Source: Kocuria sp. TGY1127_2
Lineage (GTDB): Bacteria > Actinomycetota > Actinomycetes > Actinomycetales > Micrococcaceae
Assembly (NCBI RefSeq): GCF_013394385.1
Contig: NZ_AP022834.1
Coordinates: forward strand, 930,001-994,000
Direction: 5' to 3'
Length of the DNA stretch: 64,000 nt
The position numbers and the translations under genes are program-made. Below are positions 29,490-38,212 of this stretch, piece after piece; position 1 is the first letter of the stretch, and the number at the start of each line of letters is the position of its first letter. The notes under the pieces are model-generated. The model had not been told where the DNA came from and made no database searches. It saw only the letters and a list, made by a program, of their open reading frames with translations.

Positions 29490-30815
29490 TCAGCCGGGTT
29501 GGTCCCTGGGATCGTCGTCGCGGATCTTGTCCACGGTGGCTTCAAAGCCTCCTGCAGCCACACGAACCTCGACAGGGATTCCGGGCTCCAAGGTTCGGGC
29601 ATCTTGTACGACGGACCCGTCCCGACTCTGAACCACCGCGTATCCCCGGTCCAGCGTTTTCTGAGGGGAAAGGGACCTGACCCGAGACCGCAGATGAGCG
29701 ACGGATTCTTGGTGGCGATCCAACGATACGGTGACGGCGCGCAATACACGCGCTCTTGCCGCATCGGTCTCTTCTTCTCGAGCCATGAGCATGGTTTCGG
29801 GGTGTGCCAGGACCGGCCGGGATCTGTACTGGGCTAAACCGTTGGACTCACGATCGATGAAAAGCCTGACCACGCGTTCGGTCGTGGCTCGCGCCTGGCC
29901 GATGCGCAATCGTTCTTCCTCGACATCCGGTACGACGGTTTTGCCTGCATCCGTGGGGGTCGAGGCTCGCCAGTCAGCAACGTAATCGAGAAGTGGCTGA
30001 TCGGCCTCGTGGCCAATCGCCGAGACCACCGGTGTGCTCGCCTGGGCTACGGCGCGGATCATCGCTTCTTCGCTGAAAGGCAGCAGATCTTCCAGCGCGC
30101 CTCCGCCTCGGGCGATGACGATCACGTCCACGGATGCGTCTTCGTCAAGTTCGCCGAGTGCCGCCGTGACCTGGGAAAGCGAGTTGACCCCCTGAACAGC
30201 GACCTCTCTGACTTCGAATTGGGCTCCGGGCCATCGCAACCGAGCGTTGCGGATGACGTCTTTCTCGGCATCCGAATCACGGCCTGTGATCAGCCCAATC
30301 TTCTGTGGCAGCACCGGCAAGGGTTTCTTCAGCGCCGCATTGAACAGGCCCTCTGCTTGGAGTTTCCGGCGGAGGCGTTCGATGCGCTCGAGCATGTCTC
30401 CGAGGCCGACCTGCCGTATCCCGCTGCCCAGCATGGAAAGCCGACCGGTTTTCTTCCAAAAATCCGGTTTGAGGCGGACAATGACTCGCATTCCGTGTTC
30501 CAAGTCGCCCTCAATCCGGGCGGTCTCCTTGGGGAACAAGCTCACGGGTACGGAGATTTCTTCTTCGAGGTCCCGCAGTGTCAAGTAGGTGACACGGGCG
30601 CGCTTCTTGAGCTCGATGATCTGCCCCTCGACCCAAATGGGGTCGCACCGGGAGATATATTGGTTCATCTTGGCAGAGAGCAAGTGCAATGGCCACGGGT
30701 TCTCCGGGGTTGTGTCTCGCGCGAGGTTCGGCAGGGGCGGCCTCTGTGTCTGGTCGGCTGCGCCCAACCCTGCTTCGGTGCGATCTGGCTGATCTGAGGA
30801 TGGCGAGTTGCTCAT
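29490..30815 (-). CDS. xseA: Exodeoxyribonuclease VII large subunit
   Basis: 441 residues. An N-terminal OB fold (about 40-140, with [21 protein letters not shown]) is followed by the catalytic domain with [34 protein letters not shown] and [16 protein letters not shown], then a coiled-coil region and the C-terminal [12 protein letters not shown] segment. It is the catalytic partner of XseB. A 35-residue acidic N-terminal leader precedes the domain. It is divergent from the membrane-protein gene at 30914. Confidence 0.96.
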   Translation of the reverse strand: MSNSPSSDQPDRTEAGLGAADQTQRPPLPNLARDTTPENPWPLHLLSAKMNQYISRCDPIWVEGQIIELKKRARVTYLTLRDLEEEISVPVSLFPKETARIEGDLEHGMRVIVRLKPDFWKKTGRLSMLGSGIRQVGLGDMLERIERLRRKLQAEGLFNAALKKPLPVLPQKIGLITGRDSDAEKDVIRNARLRWPGAQFEVREVAVQGVNSLSQVTAALGELDEDASVDVIVIARGGGALEDLLPFSEEAMIRAVAQASTPVVSAIGHEADQPLLDYVADWRASTPTDAGKTVVPDVEEERLRIGQARATTERVVRLFIDRESNGLAQYRSRPVLAHPETMLMAREEETDAARARVLRAVTVSLDRHQESVAHLRSRVRSLSPQKTLDRGYAVVQSRDGSVVQDARTLEPGIPVEVRVAAGGFEATVDKIRDDDPRDQPG

Positions 30816-30901
30816 GGTTAATGACTACCAGGCCTGACCGACAGAATAAGGATCCCGGCCGCATTGTGGACGAAGATACAGCGTGAATTGTGCCGAGCGA
30901 T

Positions 30902-30907
30902 TACGGT
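30902..30907 (+). promoter_or_regulatory. -10 box of a probable leaderless promoter (gene at 30914)
   Basis: TACGGT, 6 bases, then ATG 30914. Confidence 0.4.
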
Positions 30908-30913
30908 TGCCTT

Positions 30914-31846
30914 ATGTCCAGCTCCCCGTCACAAACGCTCCGTTGGGTGTCCGCGTCCATAGCGGCCGTACTTTCCGTGTGCCTGGCTGCCCTGACCCTG
31001 GTTCTGATTTGGTTCCAATTTACGGTGAGCGATGAAGCCCACTTCGTGTCGAGCGCCAACAGCGTGGTTCAGGATGAGCAGTTCCGTTCGCAGCTTGCTG
31101 ACGACGTTGCACAAGACATCATGAGTTCCGAGAAAGTGAACCAATATTTGGGGGACGGGTCCGACACCGGGACTTTTGCAGGAATCCAGAGTTGGGCCAA
31201 GGACCGCGCATCGAATCTGGTGCGGTCCACCGTTGCTGGCGTCGTCGACTCGAAGGACTTTCGGGAAACGTGGAAGGAGATGGCCTCCTCTACCCATTCC
31301 GCCAACTTCGACGATCCCTCGTCATCGACGCTGATGGTGGACGCAGGGCCGCTGTACCAGGCCTTCAACGATCGGGTGCAGAGCACTGTCCACCTGGACT
31401 TGGGTCTTGACGAAGGTTCACACCGCGTCGAATTGGAAAACGCTCCCCAGGATGGGGGCGATGCGCCCATGGCAAAGTTCCTGCACCGTGCGCAGTCTCT
31501 GTCCGCCGTTTCCCCTGCCCTGGGTGCGGCGGCCCTGGTCGTAGCACTTCTCGCGGCTCTTCTGGCGCCCCGTTCCAAAGCGCTTTTTCTGGCCCTGGCC
31601 TCGGCCGGCACCGGCCTGGCCACGTGGTTGGCGATGACGGTTCTGTCGGCCCGGTTCAACACCCAGATGGGCGCTGTTCAGGGCACCGAGGGGCTCATCG
31701 CTCAGCATTTCGGGGAGGCGATCACGGCCAACGTGCAGACCTGGGCGCTGACCAGCATGGGTGTGGGGCTGGGCATTGCTCTCGTACTTGTCATCGGTCA
31801 CGTCCTGACCTCCGCGCGACAAGGCAATACGTCGCATACGTTCTAG
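30914..31846 (+). CDS. Integral membrane protein of unknown function
   Basis: 310 residues: a membrane segment at about 14-37, a hydrophilic extracytoplasmic domain of about 150 residues (VSDEAHFVSSANSVVQDEQFRSQLADDVAQ onward), then segments at about 200-222, 225-245 and 275-297. The order resembles actinobacterial membrane proteins annotated only as hypothetical. ATG 30914 follows TACGGT by 6 bases; an earlier GTG at 30890 has no such support. Its stop overlaps that of the convergent rmuC by 4 bases. Confidence 0.75.
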   Translation: MSSSPSQTLRWVSASIAAVLSVCLAALTLVLIWFQFTVSDEAHFVSSANSVVQDEQFRSQLADDVAQDIMSSEKVNQYLGDGSDTGTFAGIQSWAKDRASNLVRSTVAGVVDSKDFRETWKEMASSTHSANFDDPSSSTLMVDAGPLYQAFNDRVQSTVHLDLGLDEGSHRVELENAPQDGGDAPMAKFLHRAQSLSAVSPALGAAALVVALLAALLAPRSKALFLALASAGTGLATWLAMTVLSARFNTQMGAVQGTEGLIAQHFGEAITANVQTWALTSMGVGLGIALVLVIGHVLTSARQGNTSHTF

Positions 31847-33048
31847 TCGCCGGATGGGTCGTTGGCCCCGGGACGAAGATCTTGGAACTCGGGTGCGGTC
31901 AGGGGCTTCGGCGAGACGTCCACGGGACTGGCCTCGAGCCGCTCATCCGACGGAGCCGTGGGATCCATTTCGTTGATTTTCCTGGCCGTCACGAAGACCC
32001 GTGATTCCATCGAGCCAAGCATCGCATTATAGGACTCGACGCTACGGCTCAGGGCGCGCCCCATGCTCTGCAGATGCCCTCCAACGCTGGAGAGCCTCTC
32101 GTACAGTTGGCGTGACAAGGCCAGCAGATCACGGGCATTCTGCGAGACGGCTTCTTGCCGCCACGAGAGCGCTACCGCTTTGAGGGAAGCCAACAAGGAG
32201 ACCGGGGATACCAGCGCTACACCGCGGGACGAGGAATAGTCCAACAAGCCTGAGTCGGCACGTAAGGCGGCCGACAAAGCAGATTCCATGGGCAGAAAAC
32301 ACAGCACGATTTCCGGCGACGTCTCACGAGCATCCCAATACCGTTTGGACGCCAAAGCGTCCACGTGCGAACGCACTGCTTTTGCATGTTTGCCTTCCCA
32401 CGCCGCCTTTTCCGCTTCCTCGATGGCTTCCTGGGACTCGAGATATGCATCTAACGGAGCCTTGGAATCCAGGACCAACTCTTTGCCTCCCGGAAGGGTC
32501 ACCACCATGTCCGGGCGGAGGCGTCGAATCTTCCCCGTCTCGTCCTGGACCTCGGAAACGACCTGCTCGGAATAGGACACGTGGCGTTCCATTCCTGCCG
32601 CCTCGACGACACGACGAAGCTGCGTCTCTCCCCACGTCCCTCTGGCCGTAGTGGAACGCAGCGCACTCGACAAATGATGTGTGGATTCCCGCAGTTCATC
32701 CTGGCCTCGACGTGAGACCTCCAATGCTTCCCTGACGGAGCCGAATTGGTCGGCGCGCTCGCGTTCCATCTGACGCACCTGCTGCTCGACCGTCGCCAAC
32801 TGGTTCTTGACCGGGGCGAGGGCACGCAATACGTCCTGGTCCGTACGTGCGCGTTCCTCGAGACTCTCCACACGTTGAGCCAACAGTTCCTTGCCCTCCA
32901 CTGCGGCGGACAGATCATTTCTCAACCGGGAGTTCTCTTCGGCAAGATCTACTCCCGAAGTCCGTGAACGGGCGCCCAGGACGAACCCGAGCACCCCTCC
33001 GATCATGAGAGCCAATAGCGCTGAGAGTACAAGGGGAAGTGCGGTCAT
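31843..33048 (-). CDS. rmuC: DNA recombination protein RmuC
   Basis: 401 residues. An N-terminal membrane anchor (about 5-25), a long coiled coil (about 35-130) and the RmuC nuclease-like domain with RGTWGETQLRRVVEAAGM, RPDMVVTLPGGKELVLDSKAPLDAYL and PEIVLCFLPMESAL. The DSK motif is part of a PD-(D/E)XK-like core. RmuC limits inversions at short inverted repeats. The tail is Pro/Asp-rich. It converges with the preceding gene and overlaps its stop. Confidence 0.95.
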   Translation of the reverse strand: MTALPLVLSALLALMIGGVLGFVLGARSRTSGVDLAEENSRLRNDLSAAVEGKELLAQRVESLEERARTDQDVLRALAPVKNQLATVEQQVRQMERERADQFGSVREALEVSRRGQDELRESTHHLSSALRSTTARGTWGETQLRRVVEAAGMERHVSYSEQVVSEVQDETGKIRRLRPDMVVTLPGGKELVLDSKAPLDAYLESQEAIEEAEKAAWEGKHAKAVRSHVDALASKRYWDARETSPEIVLCFLPMESALSAALRADSGLLDYSSSRGVALVSPVSLLASLKAVALSWRQEAVSQNARDLLALSRQLYERLSSVGGHLQSMGRALSRSVESYNAMLGSMESRVFVTARKINEMDPTAPSDERLEASPVDVSPKPLTAPEFQDLRPGANDPSGD

Positions 33049-33155
33049 ATTTCTACTCTGCCAGTGGCGACTGACAACTTAAGGAAATGACAGGTGTGCG
33101 AACCTGCACGGACTGGCCACCTCAGCCCCTTGGTATCCTGCCGGCACGCGTGGCT

Positions 33156-33308
33156 TCAGACCCAACTGTTGGCCAGTGCCTCGAACCGGTTGCTCGCACT
33201 CGTCTTCCGGATTACGGAGAAGAAGGCGACGCCGGAACGATCCGCGAGGGTTCGTCGAAGGTCGATCAGGGTGAAAGTTGCGATATCCGTCGGGTAGCCG
33301 CTGGTCAA
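33156..33308 (-). pseudogene. Truncated ABC-2-type permease (N-terminal remnant)
   Basis: A TTG start overlaps the stop of the ABC ATPase pseudogene. The frame gives about 50 codons, with IATFTLIDLRRTLADRSGVAFFSVI, like the N terminus of ABC-2 export permeases, and then stops. The usual membrane helices are absent. It is read as the remains of the permease that once followed the ATPase. The call rests on a short match and on context. Confidence 0.45.
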
Positions 33309-33860
33309 TTGGCGAGCCCGGAACGGGGCGGAATCTCGACCGTCCGATCCGAAGTCAGCGCGGGAACTGCATATTTTAGGGAGCCTGAGGAGACCGAGAG
33401 GTCCCGATCTACGGTGCTTGTCAGCAGATAGCGGGCGAGTTCATCCGAGAGGCTCGTGGTCATGGTGGTTCGGTCCCCGTCGGTCGAGACCGACCGGACT
33501 TCGGGCAGGGACGAGGCATCGAGGTCGTCGGGCAGTATCGCCGTGACTTGTCGCGGTGCAGCGTGGCCGCATACTCGTCGATCTACCCGTCGACGAGTAT
33601 GCGGCCCGCGCCGATCCGACCCCGGGAGATCGCGGCGTGCGGAGTCTCCCCGAAGATTTCGACGGATCCCGAGGACGGTCTGGTCAGACCCAGGATCATA
33701 TCGATCAGAGTGGACTTTCCGGCCGCGTTGGGCCCAACATGCCGATGATCTCACCAGCTCCGATTTCGACGTCGATCCCGTCGACGGCATTGAACCCTCG
33801 CCCCGACCCGTCCCTGAAACTCTTAATGAGGCCCTGGGCCTCGATGACCTTGTCTTCCAT
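33305..33860 (-). pseudogene. Broken ABC-transporter ATPase
   Basis: From ATG 33860 the sequence reads MEDKVIEAQGLIKSFRDG and then [20 protein letters not shown], the normal approach to a Walker A motif. One base is then missing in the Asn codon (CCAACG where CCAAACG is expected), and the P-loop [17 protein letters not shown] continues in the next frame. After about 30 more codons the Q-loop, signature and Walker B regions are absent. The frame resumes near the end with a C-terminal ABC tail (AILPDDLDASSLPEV...). A perfect 17-bp inverted repeat lies at the deletion point (33565-33606). Confidence 0.85.
33565..33606. repeat. 17-bp perfect inverted repeat at the deletion scar
   Basis: The left arm GGCCGCATACTCGTCGA (33565-33581), 8 bases, and its exact complement (33590-33606). 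It lies where the ABC ATPase pseudogene loses its middle. It is not followed by a T run. Confidence 0.9.
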
Positions 33861-33959
33861 GTTTCAAGGCTCCCCGTTCCCGGGAGCCGGTACGCATACG
33901 TCATGTCACGATTTGACCATAACGTTTGTGAGGGCTTTCGGATGGGGCAGGATGAGGTC

Positions 33960-34418
33960 ATGAGCGAGAATACGAAAGCACAAACTCCCCGTGAGGACGA
34001 CCCCGGTTACCGTTCCGTCGAGGTGCAGAGGCTCGGCAAGACCCGTTATCGTGCGACCAACTCCTCCGGCGACTCGGTCGAATTCGGACAAGGCGAGGGG
34101 CTCATGAGCCCGGTCGAGCTTCTTCTGGCCGCGATCGCCGGGTGCTCAGCGGTGGACGTCGACGTGGTCACCTCCCGCAGGGCGGAGCCCGAGGAATTCC
34201 GCGTTGTCTCGAGCGGAATCAAGTACAAGGACGATGAAGGCGGAAGCCGGTTGCGCGACGTCGAGCTGGCTTTCACCGTGAAGTTCCCGGAAAGCGAGGT
34301 CGGTGAGAAAGCGGCCTCCATGGTGCCGCGTTTGGTGGAGCTGGCACGCACCAAGGACTGCACCGTTTCCCGAACGGTTGAGCATGAGACGGATGTCAGT
34401 ATGCGGGTTGAGGACTAG
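33960..34418 (+). CDS. OsmC-family protein
   Basis: 152 residues with the OsmC fold: an N-terminal beta region, then GLMSPVELLLAAIAGCSAVDVDVV, which holds one of the family's peroxidatic cysteines, and a C-terminal beta-alpha half (VELAFTVKFPE). The usual second cysteine is probably that in RTKDCTVSRTVEH. Members reduce organic peroxides, though some act otherwise. ATG 33960 has GAGG 2-3 bases away, and TTGACC at 33913 may be a -35 box. The frame is open upstream across the ABC pseudogene, which is not part of this gene. ychF follows after 19 bases. Confidence 0.9.
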   Translation: MSENTKAQTPREDDPGYRSVEVQRLGKTRYRATNSSGDSVEFGQGEGLMSPVELLLAAIAGCSAVDVDVVTSRRAEPEEFRVVSSGIKYKDDEGGSRLRDVELAFTVKFPESEVGEKAASMVPRLVELARTKDCTVSRTVEHETDVSMRVED

Positions 34419-34423
34419 GCCGG

Positions 34424-34429
34424 TAAGGT
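34424..34429 (+). promoter_or_regulatory. -10 box upstream of ychF
   Basis: TAAGGT, 8 bases, then GTG 34438; there is no clear ribosome site. Confidence 0.35.
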
Positions 34430-34437
34430 AAGTCAAT

Positions 34438-35523
34438 GTGGCTTTAACTATCGGAATCGTGGGGCTGCCCAATGTGGGCAAGTCGACCCTCTTCAATGCA
34501 CTGACCCGCAGCACCGTCGTCGCCGCGAACTACCCGTTCGCGACGATCGAGCCGAATGTTGGCGTGGTGAATCTTCCGGATCCCCGGCTGGATCGTCTCG
34601 CCGAGATCTTCGGGTCCGAACGGATTCTGCCCGCGACGGTGTCCTTCGTGGATATCGCTGGAATCGTGAAGGGTGCTTCGGAGGGCGAGGGCCTGGGCAA
34701 TCAGTTCCTCGCGAATATCCGCGAGGCCCACGCGATCGCGCAGGTTGTACGTGCTTTCGACGACCCGGATGTCGTGCACGTGGATGGCAAGATCGACCCC
34801 GCCTCCGATATGGAGACGATCAATACTGAGCTCATCCTGGCCGATCTGCAGACTCTCGAAAACGCGATTCCGCGCCTTGAGAAGCAGGTCAAGATCAAGA
34901 AGGGCGACGCCGCCCAGCTCGAGGCGTACAAGGAGGCCCAGAAGATTCTGGAAGCGGGGGAGACGATTTTCCGCGGGGCTCCCGGCGCCAAGCTGGAGAC
35001 GGCTTACTTGCGTGAGCTGAATCTGTTGACCGCAAAGCCGTTCATCTACGTCTTCAACTGCGACGATGGTGTCCTCCAGTCCGAGGAACGCCAGCAGGAG
35101 CTGCGCGATATGGTTGCGCCCGCCGAAGCCGTGTTCCTGGACGCTAAGCTCGAGGCCGATATCGTCGAACTGGACGAGGACGAGGCCCGCGAGATGTTGG
35201 AGATGTCCGGGCAGGACGAGTCCGGCCTGGACAAGCTCGCCCGGACCGGTTTCCACACGCTCGGCCTACAAACGTACCTAACCGCCGGTCCAAAGGAATC
35301 CCGTGCCTGGACGATCAGCAAGGGCGACACCGCCCCCCAGGCCGCCGGCGTGATCCACACGGACTTCGAGCGCGGCTTCATCAAAGCGGAAATCGTTTCC
35401 TTCGAGGACCTGGATTCTTTGGGCTCGATGGCCGAAGCCAAATCCGCCGGCAAGGTCCGGATGGAGGGCAAGGACTACGTGATGCAGGATGGCGACGTGG
35501 TGGAGTTCCGTTTCAACGTCTAA
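34438..35523 (+). CDS. ychF: Redox-regulated ATPase YchF (Obg-related)
   Basis: 361 residues. G1 is [10 protein letters not shown]3 is DIAG with [15 protein letters not shown], and a coiled-coil insert occupies about 130-190. The G4 position lacks the NKxD of GTPases, in keeping with ATP preference. A TGS domain forms the last 85 residues ([19 protein letters not shown]). YchF binds ribosomes and is linked to stress responses. Length and motif order are standard. Confidence 0.96.
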   Translation: MALTIGIVGLPNVGKSTLFNALTRSTVVAANYPFATIEPNVGVVNLPDPRLDRLAEIFGSERILPATVSFVDIAGIVKGASEGEGLGNQFLANIREAHAIAQVVRAFDDPDVVHVDGKIDPASDMETINTELILADLQTLENAIPRLEKQVKIKKGDAAQLEAYKEAQKILEAGETIFRGAPGAKLETAYLRELNLLTAKPFIYVFNCDDGVLQSEERQQELRDMVAPAEAVFLDAKLEADIVELDEDEAREMLEMSGQDESGLDKLARTGFHTLGLQTYLTAGPKESRAWTISKGDTAPQAAGVIHTDFERGFIKAEIVSFEDLDSLGSMAEAKSAGKVRMEGKDYVMQDGDVVEFRFNV

Positions 35524-35575
35524 CGTCCGAACGCATCCCTGCGGATCGTCGGAGCGCAAGCTGCACCATGGGTTC

Positions 35576-35728
35576 ATGACTTCCGTGACCCTGTCCCAGT
35601 TCCGCAACCAGCAGAGTAACGACATCGTTGCCGAGCAGTGCGGCCCCGCCGAGATCACCTCGCGCGGTGTTGCTGAGACGCGGCGAATAGGAGCGAATCT
35701 CCCCACGGCGATGTCATGCATGAACTAG
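35576..35728 (+). pseudogene. Remnant of a Phd/YefM-type antitoxin gene
   Basis: An ATG at 35576 opens 50 codons: SVTLSQFRNQQSNDIV, then GPAEITSRGVAE. This resembles the DNA-binding N terminus of Phd/YefM antitoxins (SxxFRxxxSxxL...xxITxRG). It is short and has no toxin gene after it, so it is read as a relic of a type II toxin-antitoxin pair. The rest of 35524-35885 has nothing I can identify. Confidence 0.5.
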
Positions 35729-35885
35729 GCGTCTGGACCTGCTCGATTTAACGCGCAGGGGCGCGCTGTCAGAGACCATCTCTCGTGGACTTCGCCTTGT
35801 GGCTACCCACTGGTTATCGTGCGTCAAGCTCGTCCGGCGTCGTCAGGTCATCGTTGGGAGAATCGGCACGCGTGGTTCACCATGC

Positions 35886-36467
35886 CTACCGCATGTCTGT
35901 CAACGTGGTGTCGGTAGAGAACCACCTGATGGTGCCGAGCGCTCTTGTGAGGTGATCCGTGAAGCTCGCGTGCGTGTGGTCTGTCAGAGCACGGTTGAAA
36001 GCGGAGCGGAAAGCTTCGGCGCACAGGGCGCCGATCAGTGCGGCGTCGGCTTCATCGTCCCCATGTCGTATGAGTGATCGCGCGATGGCCGCGCCGATGC
36101 TTGCCGTCTTGGTGCGGTCGCGTTCCTGAAGTTCTGCACTGGAGGCGATGATCGCCTGTCTCCGCCGCTGGGCGTCGATGTCGCCGAGAAGGTGTGTGCC
36201 TACCTCGTTGAGCACGTGCAAGGCCTCGGCTTTCGCGGAGTTCGGAGACACGAGCTCCAGTCGACGCTCGAGCGCGTTGACGATTTGGTCGGAGCCAGCG
36301 AAGAGCACTTCACGTTTGTCCGGGAAGTAGCGGAAGAACGATCTGCGCGTGAGGTCTGCACGTTCGGCGATGTCGCTGATGGTGACGGCTTCATAGCCGC
36401 GCTCGGAGAACAGATCCAGCGCCGCGCGGCGCAACCTATCACCGGCATCGGGTTTCCAACGAGGCAT
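35886..36467 (-). CDS. TetR-family regulator
   Basis: 193 residues. The N-terminal helix-turn-helix reads LFSERGYEAVTISDIAERADLTRRSFFRYFPDKREVL (about 18-54), typical of TetR. The ligand domain is divergent. ATG 36467 follows TAGCCT by 6 bases on the minus strand. It is divergent from the oxidoreductase-like gene at 36544, with a dyad between them (36489-36525) that is the likely operator. Confidence 0.92.
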   Translation of the reverse strand: MPRWKPDAGDRLRRAALDLFSERGYEAVTISDIAERADLTRRSFFRYFPDKREVLFAGSDQIVNALERRLELVSPNSAKAEALHVLNEVGTHLLGDIDAQRRRQAIIASSAELQERDRTKTASIGAAIARSLIRHGDDEADAALIGALCAEAFRSAFNRALTDHTHASFTDHLTRALGTIRWFSTDTTLTDMR

Positions 36468-36488
36468 ATCTCTAGGCTAGCCGACGAC

Positions 36489-36525
36489 TGCACTCTGTGC
36501 CATCATTGTGATAACACACAGTGCA
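36489..36525. promoter_or_regulatory. Candidate operator of the TetR-type regulator
   Basis: TGCACTCTGTG and CACACAGTGCA form an 11-bp inverted repeat with one mismatch, separated by 15 bases, inside the divergent intergenic region. Confidence 0.65.
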
Positions 36526-36543
36526 ATCGCAAAAGGAGTCCCC

Positions 36544-37623
36544 ATGAGTGGGAAGATCAGCGAAGAGATCTGGATCCTCGGCGCGACAGGGCGAGTTGGT
36601 CGCGCTCTGGCGGCGCGTTTGGTGCAAGACGGTGGGCGCAGCGTAGTCCTTGTGGGGCGGAGTGAGGCCCGATTGCAACGGGTGCGGGCCGGGGTAGGGG
36701 GCAATGCGAGGATGCGGGTCCTTGAGGGCACCGACGCGATCGTTGAGGCTGTGCGGCACGACCGCCCGCAAATGGTAGTTAATCTGCTCGGTTCGTATAC
36801 GGAGACCGCGACCGTCATCGCGCGTGCGTGCATGCCAGGCGGCGCTTATATCGACCTGGCCAACGATCTGACCGCCTTGCGTGCCCTCCTCGAGATGGGC
36901 GACGAGGCGAACGATGCCGCAAGTACGCTGATCACGGGTGCCGGGTTCGGTGTCGTCGGAACAGAGGCTGTCGTTGCCCGCCTCTGTCAGGGGCGGCCCA
37001 CTCCGGAAGCCGTGCGGGTTGACGCGCTGGCTTCGTTTGCCTCCGAGCGCGGCGTGCTCGGTGAGGCGTTCGCGCACACCTCCGTGGAAGTACTCAGTAC
37101 CGGTGGACTGAGCTACCGCGAAGGCAGGCTCGCCCCTGTCCGGCTCGGGTCAAACCTGCAGCGGCACGCGCTGCCGGATGGGACCACCGTGGCCTCTGCT
37201 GCGGTGCCCTCGGGGGAATTGCTCGCCGCCCGCAACGTCAGTGCAGCGCCGAACGTTGATTTCACCTCCGCTCTCGCCCCGACCTCACCTGTGCTGCGGT
37301 CATTCCTGCCGTTGGTTGGCCGCCTGGTCAAGCTCCCGGCGGTACGGAGGCTCATGATCCGGTTGATGGCCGCATCCAAGACAAAGGATGCTCCGGCCCC
37401 GCGACCGCACACTTGGGGGCACGCTGTCATCACCTGGCCGGAGGGCGCGCGACGGCAAGGTTGGCTACGCGCCGACGATGCCATGGACTACACCGTCGCC
37501 ATCCTGGCGGCGATCGTTGCCAGGATGGCTTCTGGAGATAAGCCTCATGGAGCGTTCACACCTGCAGCAGCCTTCGGTCCCGCGATAGCAGCGGAGGCTG
37601 GCGGAGTGTTTATTGATGAGTAA
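36544..37623 (+). CDS. Saccharopine dehydrogenase-like NAD(P)-binding protein
   Basis: 359 residues from ATG 36544, which has AAAGGAG 5 bases upstream. An N-terminal Rossmann motif (ILGATGRVGRALAARL) is followed by VVNLLGSYTETATVIARACMPGGAYIDLAND, characteristic of the saccharopine dehydrogenase/trans-acting enoyl reductase group. The C-terminal half is specific to uncharacterised actinobacterial members. It is transcribed divergently from its probable TetR regulator. The substrate is unknown. Confidence 0.83.
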   Translation: MSGKISEEIWILGATGRVGRALAARLVQDGGRSVVLVGRSEARLQRVRAGVGGNARMRVLEGTDAIVEAVRHDRPQMVVNLLGSYTETATVIARACMPGGAYIDLANDLTALRALLEMGDEANDAASTLITGAGFGVVGTEAVVARLCQGRPTPEAVRVDALASFASERGVLGEAFAHTSVEVLSTGGLSYREGRLAPVRLGSNLQRHALPDGTTVASAAVPSGELLAARNVSAAPNVDFTSALAPTSPVLRSFLPLVGRLVKLPAVRRLMIRLMAASKTKDAPAPRPHTWGHAVITWPEGARRQGWLRADDAMDYTVAILAAIVARMASGDKPHGAFTPAAAFGPAIAAEAGGVFIDE

Positions 37624-37700
37624 TCGTCGAGGACGTGGTGTTCGGTGACTGGGAAGCACGCTGAGCGGGCGCCTGCGTGCCCTCACTACATTTCAAGGTT

Positions 37701-38111
37701 CTACTCCTGAGCGTCGGTCGCGAATCGGGAGCGGGATGCCTTGCCGATCGGTGTGAAGAAGTTGATCAGGTTCCCGTCGGGATCCCTGACGAGCAGGGAA
37801 CGATTTCCCCAGGGCATGTCCGTGGGTTGATTGACGAATACTTCGACAAGATCCTGAAGTCTCGCGTAGGTCGCATCGACATCGTCGACAAGGAAGTCCA
37901 AGGTGATGCTGCGGTTCGCGCGAGCCTCGGCGGCATTGTCCCCGAGTAGCGGAACCGTGGCAGTGCTGGCGATGGCCAGCGTGCCGGTCGGAGTGCGGAG
38001 CTCAGCAAACATCGGGTGAAGCCGGTTGGCGGTGATTCCAGTGGTTGTTTCGTAGAACGCTACGAGCGCGTCGACGTTGTCGGTGATGATGCGGGTGGCT
38101 GCCAATTGCAT
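37701..38111 (-). CDS. VOC-family (glyoxalase/bleomycin-resistance fold) protein
   Basis: 136 residues with two beta-alpha-beta-beta-beta modules: ATRIITDNVDALVAFYETTTG at the start and the closing LLVRDPDGNLINFFTPI. The DPDGN motif is the usual end of VOC domains. The substrate is unknown. AGGAGG precedes the ATG. It is divergent from a WYL regulator with a dyad in the 101-base gap, so it is the likely target of that regulator. Confidence 0.88.
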   Translation of the reverse strand: MQLAATRIITDNVDALVAFYETTTGITANRLHPMFAELRTPTGTLAIASTATVPLLGDNAAEARANRSITLDFLVDDVDATYARLQDLVEVFVNQPTDMPWGNRSLLVRDPDGNLINFFTPIGKASRSRFATDAQE

Positions 38112-38180
38112 TGCTGTTTCCTCCTGAGGTGAATCGGAAAGTGACCTACGAACCCGGCCACGGACTTGACGCTAATACCT

Positions 38181-38205
38181 ATACCGGGCGATACCTGTCC
38201 GGTAT
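38181..38205. promoter_or_regulatory. Candidate operator between VOC and WYL-regulator genes
   Basis: ATACCGG-N11-CCGGTAT, a perfect 7-bp dyad. It lies 8 bases before the WYL-gene ATG and overlaps its ribosome-binding region. Confidence 0.6.
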
Positions 38206-38212
38206 TTGAGGA

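Noticed and set aside
33456-33959. Plus-strand extension of the OsmC frame across the ABC pseudogene
   Set aside because: OsmC proteins begin near ATG 33960; the upstream part is antisense to recognisable ABC ATPase sequence.
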